From positions 1-64,000 of the forward strand of contig NZ_KB899825.1 in the NCBI RefSeq assembly GCF_000378425.1: a stretch of 64,000 nucleotides of DNA, read 5' to 3'. The notes under the pieces are model-generated. The model searched no databases and had not been told where the DNA came from. It saw only the letters and a program-made list of their open reading frames with translations. The first letter of the stretch is position 1; each line of letters opens with the position of its first letter. The stretch comes from Cohnella laeviribosi DSM 21336 (GTDB lineage: Bacteria; Bacillota; Bacilli; Paenibacillales; Paenibacillaceae). Made by a program: the position numbers and the translations under genes. This document shows, in pieces, positions 23,252 through 31,994 of the stretch.

Positions 23252-23596
23252 CTAATTTGGAATCCGGGCGTTTCTGCGGTCGGTTACGCTCAGCCTGTCC
23301 GTATAAATCTGGCTGTCGCTCGCAAGCCGGAAACGGCGGTTAGCGGGATCGTAATCCACCCTTAACTCTTCGTCGAAAAACACCTCGTGACGCTTCTCGT
23401 ACCAGAGTTCGACCTGCCCGCTGTCCGCTTTCACGTCGTCCGGCCTCGGCGCTTCAATTGCCCACAGCGCAGGCACGCCGTTTACGGCACAGCCGCACCC
23501 TTCCGTATCGTACATCAGCTTCCATACCGTCGGTTCGGGTCCGAATTTCGCCCGCAGCGCCTCCAGGGCGCTGTCGCTCCAGCGGATTTTGATCAT
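23252..23596 (-). CDS. HesB/IscA-fold iron-sulfur biosynthesis family protein (YqkB-like)
   Basis: A 114-residue protein of the Fe-S_biosyn/HesB-like superfamily, YqkB branch: MIKIRWSDSALEAL at the start and a central LMYDTEGCGCAVNGVPALW with a GCGC cysteine pair. The C-terminal Cys-x-Cys of true IscA proteins is not seen, so a role as an iron-sulfur carrier is uncertain. The ATG at 23596 has GGGAGGTGCGCC before it. It is divergent from the carboxypeptidase gene. Confidence 0.75.
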   Translation of the reverse strand: MIKIRWSDSALEALRAKFGPEPTVWKLMYDTEGCGCAVNGVPALWAIEAPRPDDVKADSGQVELWYEKRHEVFFDEELRVDYDPANRRFRLASDSQIYTDRLSVTDRRNARIPN

Positions 23597-23726
23597 GGCG
23601 CACCTCCCGGTTTCTTGTACGCGGCGATAGCCGGTCAAGTCCATCAAGTCAATTATGTTGATTATAGAATTCCGGGGAGGTATGATCAAGGGGAAACAAA
23701 TATGACCCGGAAAGGATGGATCGAAT

Positions 23727-25253
23727 ATGGAAGCGGCAAGCGTTCAATCGGACGAACTGAAGCGGTTTCACGAGTTAACCCGCAAGGTGAAGCAGTACGA
23801 GGAAATTCTGGGCGTCGTTTATTGGGATATGAGGACGGGCGCTCCGCGCAAAGGAATTGAGCTGCGGTCCGAAGCCGTCGGAACGCTGTCCGCCGAAATA
23901 TTCCGCATCGCGACTTCGGACGAGATGGGCGAGCTGCTGAGCCGGTTGTCGGAGGAACATACATACAACAACTTAAGCCAAGCGGACAAACGGCTCGTGA
24001 AGGAGACGCTCAAGGAGTACGAACGCAACCGCAAGCTTCCGCCGGAACTGTACCGGGAATACGTCGTGCTTACCTCCCGTGCGGAATCGGCTTGGGAAGA
24101 AGCGAAAGCGAACAACGATTTTCCGGGATTCGCCCCTTATCTGGAGAAAATCGTAGACTACAACCGCCGGTTCATCGAGCTTTGGGGAGCCGGGCAAACG
24201 CCGTACGATACGCTGCTGGATATGTATGAGCCCGATATGACGACGGCCGAGCTGGACCGGTTGTTCGGCGAGCTTCGGGCAAGGCTTGTGCCGCTCGCGG
24301 AGGCGATCGCGACGCAGGGCGAACGTCCCGACACCTCGTTCCTGCAGGGAACCTTCCCGGTGGAGGCGCAAAAGCGGTTCAGCCTGTACATTTTGAAGGA
24401 AATGGGCTACGATTTCGAAGCCGGCCGGCTCGACGAGAGCGTTCACCCGTTCGCGACCGGCTTGAATCCGGGAGATGTGCGCATTACGACCCGGTATTTG
24501 CTGAACGATCCGACCAGCGCCTTGTTCGGGACCATCCACGAAGGCGGCCACGCGCTCTACGAGCAAAATATCGATCCTTCCCTTGCGGGAACGCCGCTGG
24601 CCGGCGGGACTTCGATGGGCATTCACGAGTCCCAGTCCCGGCTGTGGGAGAACATCGTCGGCCGCAGCCGGGGGTTCTGGCAGCGGTACTTCCCCGAGCT
24701 TCAGCGCCATTTTCCCGGACAGCTGGACGGGGTGAGCGCCGAGGCGTTCTATCGCGGCATCAATGTGGTGGAGCCGTCGCTCATTCGGATCGAAGCGGAC
24801 GAATTGACCTACAATCTGCATATCATGATCCGGTACGAGATCGAAAAAATGCTGTTTAACGAAAGTTTGCCGGTCCGCGACTTGCCCGAGGTCTGGAATG
24901 CCAAGTATAAGGAAGCGCTGGGCATCGTCCCGGACAGCGACGCGAATGGCGTGCTGCAGGATGTGCACTGGTCGGGCGGTTCGTTCGGCTATTTTCCTTC
25001 CTATTCGCTCGGAAATATGTACGCGGCCCAGATCATGAACACCGCAAAGCGCAAGCTGCCGGATTTGGACGAACGGATCGCCGCCGGGGATCTGCTGCCG
25101 CTCAAGGAATGGCTGACGGAACAGGTGTACCGGCACGGCAAGCTGCTTAAGCCGTCCGAGATTATCGAGCGCATCAGCGGCGAGCCGCTTCAATCTTCTT
25201 ATTTGTGCGATTATCTTGAAACGAAATACAAGGATATTTACCGGCTTGGTTAA
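23727..25253 (+). CDS. ypwA: M32-family metallocarboxypeptidase
   Basis: A 508-residue cytosolic zinc carboxypeptidase (Taq carboxypeptidase family), which trims C-terminal residues from peptides. It shows the zinc motif HEGGH (271-275), the downstream HESQSRLWEN helix with the third zinc ligand Glu, and YNLHIMIRYEIEKMLF and GSFGYFPSYSLGNMYAAQ, all typical of M32. Length matches the family. The ATG follows AAAGGATGG-type purines. A palindromic terminator follows the stop. Confidence 0.93.
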   Translation: MEAASVQSDELKRFHELTRKVKQYEEILGVVYWDMRTGAPRKGIELRSEAVGTLSAEIFRIATSDEMGELLSRLSEEHTYNNLSQADKRLVKETLKEYERNRKLPPELYREYVVLTSRAESAWEEAKANNDFPGFAPYLEKIVDYNRRFIELWGAGQTPYDTLLDMYEPDMTTAELDRLFGELRARLVPLAEAIATQGERPDTSFLQGTFPVEAQKRFSLYILKEMGYDFEAGRLDESVHPFATGLNPGDVRITTRYLLNDPTSALFGTIHEGGHALYEQNIDPSLAGTPLAGGTSMGIHESQSRLWENIVGRSRGFWQRYFPELQRHFPGQLDGVSAEAFYRGINVVEPSLIRIEADELTYNLHIMIRYEIEKMLFNESLPVRDLPEVWNAKYKEALGIVPDSDANGVLQDVHWSGGSFGYFPSYSLGNMYAAQIMNTAKRKLPDLDERIAAGDLLPLKEWLTEQVYRHGKLLKPSEIIERISGEPLQSSYLCDYLETKYKDIYRLG

Positions 25254-25260
25254 ACGAATC

Positions 25261-25305
25261 GGGACGCTTCACGCTCTTTGGGGGCGGGACGCGTCCCGTT
25301 CTTTT
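25261..25305 (+). terminator. Terminator after the M32 carboxypeptidase
   Basis: CGGGACGCGTCCCG (25285-25298) is a perfect palindrome followed by TTCTTTTT. The upstream GGGACGC at 25261 can pair alternatively with GCGTCCC. Confidence 0.75.
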
Positions 25306-25425
25306 TGCCTGAGGGGGGCCATAAAATGAAAACGAAGCCTGTGTGCGCGGATACTTTTTTGTCACTCTAGACGAATGTCCTGCATAGACTTAATTGACTT
25401 GAAACGTATGGAGGAGGTCTATCGA

Positions 25426-25986
25426 ATGGCTATTGCGGATAAACGGCTGCAGCGCAGGGAAATCATCACGAAAGCAGTTTGCGGCAAAGGCCGGAAATTT
25501 CAGGCAGTTACCCATACCGTGACGCCGCCGCATCATCCTTCCAGCATTCTGGGGGCATGGATCATCAATCATCAATACGAAGCGGTCAAATCGGGGGATG
25601 GCATCGAGGTCGTCGGGTCTTACGATATTAACATCTGGTATTCTTACAGCAAAAACTCGCAAACCGACGTAGCCAAAGAAACCGTCTCCTACGTGGAGCA
25701 TGTGCCGCTGTCGTACGTGGACCCGAAGCACCGCTCCTCGACGGAGGAAGTGTCCGCGGAAGCGACGCAGGAACCGAACTGCGTGGAAGCGACGATCAGT
25801 TCGAACGGCACGTCCGTGCTGATTCGGGTTGAACGCGAGTTTTCCGTCGAGATGATCGCCGAGACGAAAGTCGTGGTCATCGTCGATCCGAGCGGCTTTG
25901 AGGATGACGAGAAGGATGCCGACTTTGGGCACGCGGAAGGCGACTTCGACGATCTGGATTCGGATTTGCTGGAAGACGATTTGTAA
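25426..25986 (+). CDS. cotE: Outer spore coat morphogenetic protein CotE
   Basis: A 186-residue CotE, the scaffold for outer spore-coat assembly in the mother cell. The start MAIADKRLQRREIITKAVCG and the internal TPPHHPSSILGAWIINHQYEA, YDINIWYSYS and TKVVVIVDPSGFED are hallmarks, as is the very acidic C-terminal tail. The ATG at 25426 was chosen because GGAGGAGGT precedes it and it matches the family's N-terminus; an ATG 51 bases upstream is in frame but lacks a ribosome site. It should be expressed in sporulation. A putative amidoligase follows. Confidence 0.95.
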   Translation: MAIADKRLQRREIITKAVCGKGRKFQAVTHTVTPPHHPSSILGAWIINHQYEAVKSGDGIEVVGSYDINIWYSYSKNSQTDVAKETVSYVEHVPLSYVDPKHRSSTEEVSAEATQEPNCVEATISSNGTSVLIRVEREFSVEMIAETKVVVIVDPSGFEDDEKDADFGHAEGDFDDLDSDLLEDDL

Positions 25987-26234
25987 GCGGCCCGGATCAG
26001 GGCGGTACTTAAATCTATGCTTATGCGAGCGGATTGTCGAGGGCGGGTGCCCGGTCGGGAACAAATCGGCAGCCCATTTCAGGCCATGCGGTCAGCGCGC
26101 GGAATCCGGAACGCCGGTTCCGGAAAAGGGCGAACGGAGCGCATGAGGGGGCAAACAGGGAAGGGTCATCCGGTTTCGGCGTTTGTTCGCCGGCGGGACG
26201 GCCCTTCCCGTATTGCATCCGAAGGGGGAGAACC

Positions 26235-27683
26235 GTGAACGGGGACGGAGCGGCGGGAAAAGTATGGCTGAATGCAAGCCGGAAGCTGGTGGAACGGCTA
26301 TGCGGCGCCGGACTTTGCGCGTGGACGCCGGAGGAGCGGATCGGAGCGAACGATGCCGTCCTGACAATCGGGAAGCGGCCCGCAGGTCTGTTTGGACAAG
26401 CGAATGCGGCAAAGGGCGCGTGGATCTGGAACGAGCATGCGGAGGCGGTGTCGGCGCTCGGACGGCGGGAAATCGGCAGAAGGCTGCGCCGCGAAGGATT
26501 TCGCACGGCATGGGGTTCCGCCGAATCCGGAGACATTCCTGCACGTGACGGAGAAAGGCGCGGACCGAAGAGAGGGAGAGAGAGGGAGGACGGCCTTGCC
26601 CGCGCCAGCCGGCGTTTTGCCGTAACGGTCTTCGGGCTGGAGGCCGTCGATATGGACCCGTGGCCGGACGAGTCGGACGCCGGCAGGGAGCTGCGGCGCA
26701 GGTTGGCCCGTTCCTCCGCCCGCGCGCTTTATGCGCTGGGGCTGGACATGGGGACGGTGGGCTGGGAAGTGGATGCGAGAGGAAGAGAAGGCATGATCAC
26801 CCGCATCACGCCGGACGTGAAGCTCGGCTCGGCGTCGGCCGCCGATAGGGTTGCCGCGGCCGCGGCCGCGTTTGCGGCGGACTGGCGCCGGGAAACGGGG
26901 GCGGGCGCGCGCGCCACGCTTGGCGCCGATCCCGAGTTTGTGCTGTTGACTCCGCAGGGGAAACTGGTCCCTGCGGCGCGGTTTTTTCCGCCGCGCGGCG
27001 ACGTCGGCTGCGACAGCGTGGTGATCGGCGGCGTGCTGCGCTGGCCGCTCGCGGAACTGCGGCCCGCGCCGTCCGCGGAGCCGCGGGCCCTCGCCGCGAG
27101 GCTGCGGCGGTTGCTCGCCGAAGCTTCGCGGCGCACGTCCGGCGCGGCGCTTACGTTTCGCGCCGGCGCGCTGCCCGTCAGCGGCATTCCGCTGGGCGGG
27201 CACCTGCACTTCAGCGGCGTGGCGCTGACCGCCGAGCGGCTTCGCGCGCTCGACAACGCCGTCGCGCTGCCGCTTAGGCTGTTGGAGCCGCCGGCTGCCG
27301 CAAGGCGGCGGCCGCGCTACGGCGCGCTCGGCGATTTCCGCCCGAAGCCGTACGGCGGCTTCGAATACCGCGTGCCGCCGAGCTGGCTTGTCTCGCCGCT
27401 GCTCGCGCGCGGGACGCTGGCGCTCGCCAAAGTCGCCGCCGAATGCTCACGCGAATTGGCGCCTTACCGGCCGCTCGACGACGACGCGATGCGCGACGCG
27501 TTCTACGGCGGCGACCGGGCGCTTTTGCTCGCCGGCTTCGAGCGCATCCGCCGGGCGATCGCGGCGACAAGCGGCTACGCCCGCTACCGGGAAGATATCG
27601 ACCCGCTGTTTAGGGCAATCGCCGAAGGCAAGCGCTGGGACGAAAGCGCCGACCTGCGGGTCAAATGGAAGATCTTCACCTGA
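26235..27683 (+). CDS. Putative phage-type amidoligase (COOH-NH2 ligase fold)
   Basis: The protein is 482 residues. The C-terminal half matches the phiEco32-like carboxylate-amine/amidoligase family: LGADPEFVLLTPQGKLV, GCDSVVIGG, LPVSGIPLGGHLHFSGV, GDFRPKPYGGFEYRVPPSWL. These hold the expected Glu, His and Arg residues of a glutamine-synthetase-like fold. The N-terminal half is variable. Such enzymes may form isopeptide or amide bonds; here the target is unknown. It sits right after cotE, so a role in spore-coat modification is a reasonable guess. The start is GTG at 26235 with GAAGGGGGAG five bases before. Confidence 0.7.
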   Translation: MNGDGAAGKVWLNASRKLVERLCGAGLCAWTPEERIGANDAVLTIGKRPAGLFGQANAAKGAWIWNEHAEAVSALGRREIGRRLRREGFRTAWGSAESGDIPARDGERRGPKRGREREDGLARASRRFAVTVFGLEAVDMDPWPDESDAGRELRRRLARSSARALYALGLDMGTVGWEVDARGREGMITRITPDVKLGSASAADRVAAAAAAFAADWRRETGAGARATLGADPEFVLLTPQGKLVPAARFFPPRGDVGCDSVVIGGVLRWPLAELRPAPSAEPRALAARLRRLLAEASRRTSGAALTFRAGALPVSGIPLGGHLHFSGVALTAERLRALDNAVALPLRLLEPPAAARRRPRYGALGDFRPKPYGGFEYRVPPSWLVSPLLARGTLALAKVAAECSRELAPYRPLDDDAMRDAFYGGDRALLLAGFERIRRAIAATSGYARYREDIDPLFRAIAEGKRWDESADLRVKWKIFT

Positions 27684-27768
27684 GACGGACGGACACGGCG
27701 CGAACGGGAGCCCGGATGCGCGAACGGAAGGGATGCCAGCCCCGAAGCGGCGGACGACGGCGGGCGGA

Positions 27769-28899
27769 TCAACGCGTTGCGTTGCGCTCCGGTTCGCCGC
27801 CTTCAGCTAGCGGCATCGGTCCGGTATAGACCGACTGCGGCCGGAAGATGCGGTTGACGCTCGCCTGCTCCAGCAAATGGGCCGTCCACCCCGCCATTCG
27901 CCCCGCCGTAAAAGTGGGGGTAAACAGTTCGGCGGGAATCCGGACGGCGCGCAAAATCGCCGCGGCATAAAACTCCACGTTCGTATACAGCCGCCTGCCG
28001 GGCTTGTATTCTTCCAGCAGGCGAATGGCCGTTTGCTCGACAAAAACGGCGAGATCGAACGCCGGGTCCCGGCCGGTCAACCGCAGCGTCACTTCCCGAA
28101 GGGCTTCGGCGCGCGGATCTTTCGTTTTGTAAATCCGGTGGCCGAATCCCATCAGGCGTCCGCCGCGCTCCAGCACGCTTCGCATCCAGGGCTCGGCCCG
28201 CTCCTTGGTGCCGATCGCCTCCAGCATCGCGACGACTTCGGACGGCGCTCCGCCGTGCAGCGGGCCTTTCATCGCCCCGACCGCGCCGCATACGGCCGAG
28301 GTCATGTCCGACTGCGTCGACAGGATGACGCGGCCGGCAAAGGTCGAAGCGTTCAGGCCGTGCTCCATGCAGAGGATAAGGTAGGCGTTCAGCGCCTGAA
28401 CGTGCGCTTCTTCGGGGCGTCTGCCGGTCAGCATGTACAAATAATTGGCGGCATGGCCGAGCCGGGGTTCGGGCTGCACGGCCGGAAGCCCCTTCGCCTT
28501 GCGCGCCCAATAGGCGATGATCGTCGGCACGATGGCGGTGAGCCGTTCGGCCCGGGCGGCCGTCGGAGGCCATTGGTCGCCTTCCAGCGCGCCGAGGGCC
28601 GCGATCGCGGTTTGAAGCGCGCTCATGACCGGCGCCGCGGGGGGAAGCGCATCCAGGATGCGGGCAATCGGTTCGGGGAGCTCTCTATGCGTAGCCATTC
28701 GTTTTTCCGCTTGTTCGAGTTCGTCGCGTTCGGGCAGCCTGCCGTTCCATAGCAGAAAAGCGGCCTCCTCAAAACGTTTCGCAACCGCAAGCTCTTTGGC
28801 CCCATATCCCCGGTACACCAGGCGGCCGTTTTCTCCGTCCACCAGGCTGATATCCGTGTCGGCCGCCACAACGCCTTCCAATCCGGTTACGTTTGCCAT
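27769..28899 (-). CDS. Citrate synthase family protein
   Basis: A 376-residue citrate or 2-methylcitrate synthase, which condenses acetyl-CoA (or propionyl-CoA) with oxaloacetate. Conserved pieces are GLEGVVAADTDIS...YRGYGAKEL near the N-terminus, MEHGLNASTFAGRV (catalytic His), HGGAPSEVV, MGFGHRIYKTKDPRA (second His) and VEFYAAAILRA; the C-terminus ends FRPQSVYTGP. It resembles the Bacillus CitA/MmgD group rather than the main CitZ, so the preferred substrate is open. The ATG at 28899 was preferred to an upstream in-frame one by family alignment. Convergent with the amidoligase and divergent from mutS. Confidence 0.88.
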   Translation of the reverse strand: MANVTGLEGVVAADTDISLVDGENGRLVYRGYGAKELAVAKRFEEAAFLLWNGRLPERDELEQAEKRMATHRELPEPIARILDALPPAAPVMSALQTAIAALGALEGDQWPPTAARAERLTAIVPTIIAYWARKAKGLPAVQPEPRLGHAANYLYMLTGRRPEEAHVQALNAYLILCMEHGLNASTFAGRVILSTQSDMTSAVCGAVGAMKGPLHGGAPSEVVAMLEAIGTKERAEPWMRSVLERGGRLMGFGHRIYKTKDPRAEALREVTLRLTGRDPAFDLAVFVEQTAIRLLEEYKPGRRLYTNVEFYAAAILRAVRIPAELFTPTFTAGRMAGWTAHLLEQASVNRIFRPQSVYTGPMPLAEGGEPERNATR

Positions 28900-29222
28900 T
28901 TTTTTCGCCCTCTTTCGATTGGGAATGATTTTGATACGAGTATACGGCCAAAATGACATAATTGGAATTTATTATTTTCTTTAATGTTGAAAAATAAAAT
29001 TTATCAAACGCGCTTTGCGCCCGAAGGGAGAGGCGCTTGGAGCGAGGCGGAAAGCGATCGCTACTTTTCGGAAAAACGCGCGTACCATCTTAAGGGCCCA
29101 AGGGGAGCCCGGCCGCCGTTATCGCCGCGTCTGGAAGCCGGATCCGCAAGAAGCGGTCCGCATTCTTTTTTGCTATAATGATAGAATCGATTCGAATATG
29201 CCGTTATCCGCTGGAGGTTGCA

Positions 29223-31994
29223 ATGGCCGGATATACCCCAATGATGCAGCAGTATTTGTCCATCAAGGCGGAGGCGCAGGATGCGCTGCTGTTTTTCCGT
29301 CTGGGCGATTTCTATGAAATGTTCTTCGACGACGCGCTGATTGCGGCGCGCGAACTCGGCATTACGCTGACGGGACGCGACGGCGGCCAGGAAGAACGGA
29401 TTCCGATGTGCGGCGTTCCCCATCATTCCGCCGAGACCTACATAGTCAAGCTGGTGGAAAAAGGCTATAAAGTGGCGATTTGCGAACAGATGGAGGACCC
29501 CGCTACGACCAAAGGCATGGTGCGGCGAGAGATCGTCCGGATCGTCACGCCCGGCACCGTCATGGAGACGAAGTCGCTCGGCGAAGGCGTCAACAACTTC
29601 ATTGTCGGAGCCGCGGAGGAGGACGGAAAGTTCGGTCTGGCCGCCTGCGACCTGACGACGGGCGAGCTGTACGTGACCTCTTTCCCCGCAAGCGGGGAAA
29701 CCGTCAAAAACGAGCTGAACGTCTACCGTCCGCGCGAAGCGGTCGGAGACGAAGCGGCGCTTGCGCGCATGCGGGAAGCGTCCGCGGCCTCGGGCCGCTC
29801 GCTGTTGTGCACGGCTCTGCCGCAGGACGGAACGGAGCTGGAGGTGCTCCGCAACCAGTTCCCGCACGAGCAGTGGGACCGCCATGAACGGGTGCGAATG
29901 CTGGCGGTCGCCAAGCTGATCGCCTATCTCGGCGAGACGCAGAAGCGTTCGCTTGTCCATCTGCGGCAAATCAAGACGTACGAGCAGCAGCAGTATATGG
30001 CGCTCGATGCGTTTACGCGCCGCAACCTGGAACTGACCGAGACGGTCCGGGACCGCTCGCGCAACGGATCGCTGCTCTGGCTGCTGGACAAGACGCGAAC
30101 CTCGATGGGGGCGCGGCTGCTTCGGCGCTGGATCGACCAGCCGCTGCTCGACAAGCGCAAGCTCGAGGAACGGCTGGATGCGGTGGAGGCGCTGTACGGC
30201 AACTGGATGCTGCGCGAGGAATTGCGCCGCGAGCTCGCCGATGTATACGACCTGGAGCGGCTGGTCGGACGGATCGCCTACGGTTCGGCGAACGCCCGCG
30301 ATCTGAACGCGCTCAAGACGTCGCTGCAGAAGGTGCCGAACATCCGCGCGCTCTGCGGCCAGTTCGAATCGGGACCGCTAGCCCGGCTGGCCGAAGCGAT
30401 GGACCCTTGCGCGGACATCGCCGAGGCGATCGCCTCCACGATCGCCGACGACCCGCCCGTCGCGCTGCGCGAAGGCGGCCTCATTCGCCCGGGCTGCAAT
30501 GCCAAGCTGGACGAATTGCGCGAGGCGAGCGTCAACGGAAAGAAATGGATTGCCGAGCTTGAGCAGAAGGAACGGGAAGCGACCGGCATCAAATCGCTCA
30601 AAATCGGATTCAACAAAGTCTTCGGCTACTACCTGGAAGTGACGAAAGCGAACCTCGGCGCGCTGCCCGAAGGCCGGTACGAGCGGAAGCAGACGCTGGC
30701 GAACGCGGAGCGGTTCGTCACGCCGGAACTGAAGGAAAAAGAAGCGCTCATTCTCGAAGCCGAGGACCGGATGGTGGATCTCGAATACGAAATCTTTGTC
30801 GCGCTGCGCGACCGGATCGCCGGAGAGATCCCCCGGCTGCAGCGGCTCGCCGAGCAGCTGTCCGCACTGGACGTGCTGCAGTCGCTGGCCGAGGTGAGCG
30901 CGGAGCGCCGGTATTCAAGGCCGGTCTGGAACGACGGCTACGACCTGCGCATCGAAGAGGGCCGCCACCCCGTCGTCGAGGCGGTTGCCGAAGGCGCCGC
31001 GTTTATCGCCAACGATACGCTTCTGACCAAGGAAGACGGCTCGATCCTGCTCATTACCGGTCCGAATATGGCGGGCAAGAGCACGTACATGCGCCAGGTG
31101 GCCATGATCGTCATCATGGCGCAAATCGGCTGTTTCGTGCCGGCCAAGAGGGCGGAGCTGCCGCTGATCGACCGGATTTTCACCCGGATCGGCGCGGCCG
31201 ACGATCTGGTCGGCGGGCAGAGCACGTTCATGGTGGAAATGAAGGACATCCAAATCATGACCGAGCAGGCGACGGAGCGCAGCCTCGTCATCATCGACGA
31301 GCTCGGCCGGGGTACGTCGACCGACGAAGGAATGGCCATCGCGCAGGCGGTCATCGAATACGTGCACGACACGATCGGCTGCAAGGCGCTCGTGTCGACG
31401 CATTTTCACGAGCTGGCGCATCTGGAGCAGTCGCTTGCCGGACTGCGCAACGGCTGCATGGCGGTCAAGGAAAGCGCGGACGGCGTCACGTTTTTGCGGA
31501 AGCTGGTCGCGGGGGCGGCCGACTCCAGCTACGGCATTTATTGCGCGCAGCTTGCCGGCTTGCCGGAGTCGATCGTGTCGCGGGCGTACCGTCTGCTGGA
31601 GGCGGCCGGCTCGGCCGTAGGCGAAGCCCGGCTTGCCGGCCGGCAGGCGGCGCCCGCGCGGGAAGAAGGCGCCCGAACGGAGCACGCGTCCCGAACGGAG
31701 CACGCGTCCCGAACGGAGCCCGCGGACGCGGCGCGGCAGGAGGCCGCCGCTGAAGCGCCCGTGCGGCCGGAGGGAGCGAAGCCGGCGGAAGAAGACTTGG
31801 GCGAACCGGTTCAACTGACGATGTTCGCGGACGCCGAGCCTGCGCCGAGGCCGCGCAAACCGCTCCCGCCCAACGGAGAGAAAGTGCTCGATAAGCTCCG
31901 CAAGCTGGACGTGATGCGCATGACGCCGCTGCAGGCGCTGGAATGGCTGAACGATATCAAAAATCTGTTGGTAGAGAGCGGGGATTCACATTGA
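29223..31994 (+). CDS. mutS: DNA mismatch repair protein MutS
   Basis: A 923-residue mismatch-recognition ATPase. The N-terminal mismatch wedge motif F30-Y-E32 is in FFRLGDFYEMF, and the C-terminal ATPase has GPNMAGKST (about 613-621), IIDELGRGTST and STHFHELAHL. The ATG at 29223 has GGAGG before it; an ATG 45 bases upstream lacks a site. Before the conserved helix-turn-helix end, a linker carries three copies of a six-residue unit (RTEHAS/RTEPAD), encoded by an 18-bp direct repeat. The next gene begins inside its stop. Confidence 0.97.
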   Translation: MAGYTPMMQQYLSIKAEAQDALLFFRLGDFYEMFFDDALIAARELGITLTGRDGGQEERIPMCGVPHHSAETYIVKLVEKGYKVAICEQMEDPATTKGMVRREIVRIVTPGTVMETKSLGEGVNNFIVGAAEEDGKFGLAACDLTTGELYVTSFPASGETVKNELNVYRPREAVGDEAALARMREASAASGRSLLCTALPQDGTELEVLRNQFPHEQWDRHERVRMLAVAKLIAYLGETQKRSLVHLRQIKTYEQQQYMALDAFTRRNLELTETVRDRSRNGSLLWLLDKTRTSMGARLLRRWIDQPLLDKRKLEERLDAVEALYGNWMLREELRRELADVYDLERLVGRIAYGSANARDLNALKTSLQKVPNIRALCGQFESGPLARLAEAMDPCADIAEAIASTIADDPPVALREGGLIRPGCNAKLDELREASVNGKKWIAELEQKEREATGIKSLKIGFNKVFGYYLEVTKANLGALPEGRYERKQTLANAERFVTPELKEKEALILEAEDRMVDLEYEIFVALRDRIAGEIPRLQRLAEQLSALDVLQSLAEVSAERRYSRPVWNDGYDLRIEEGRHPVVEAVAEGAAFIANDTLLTKEDGSILLITGPNMAGKSTYMRQVAMIVIMAQIGCFVPAKRAELPLIDRIFTRIGAADDLVGGQSTFMVEMKDIQIMTEQATERSLVIIDELGRGTSTDEGMAIAQAVIEYVHDTIGCKALVSTHFHELAHLEQSLAGLRNGCMAVKESADGVTFLRKLVAGAADSSYGIYCAQLAGLPESIVSRAYRLLEAAGSAVGEARLAGRQAAPAREEGARTEHASRTEHASRTEPADAARQEAAAEAPVRPEGAKPAEEDLGEPVQLTMFADAEPAPRPRKPLPPNGEKVLDKLRKLDVMRMTPLQALEWLNDIKNLLVESGDSH

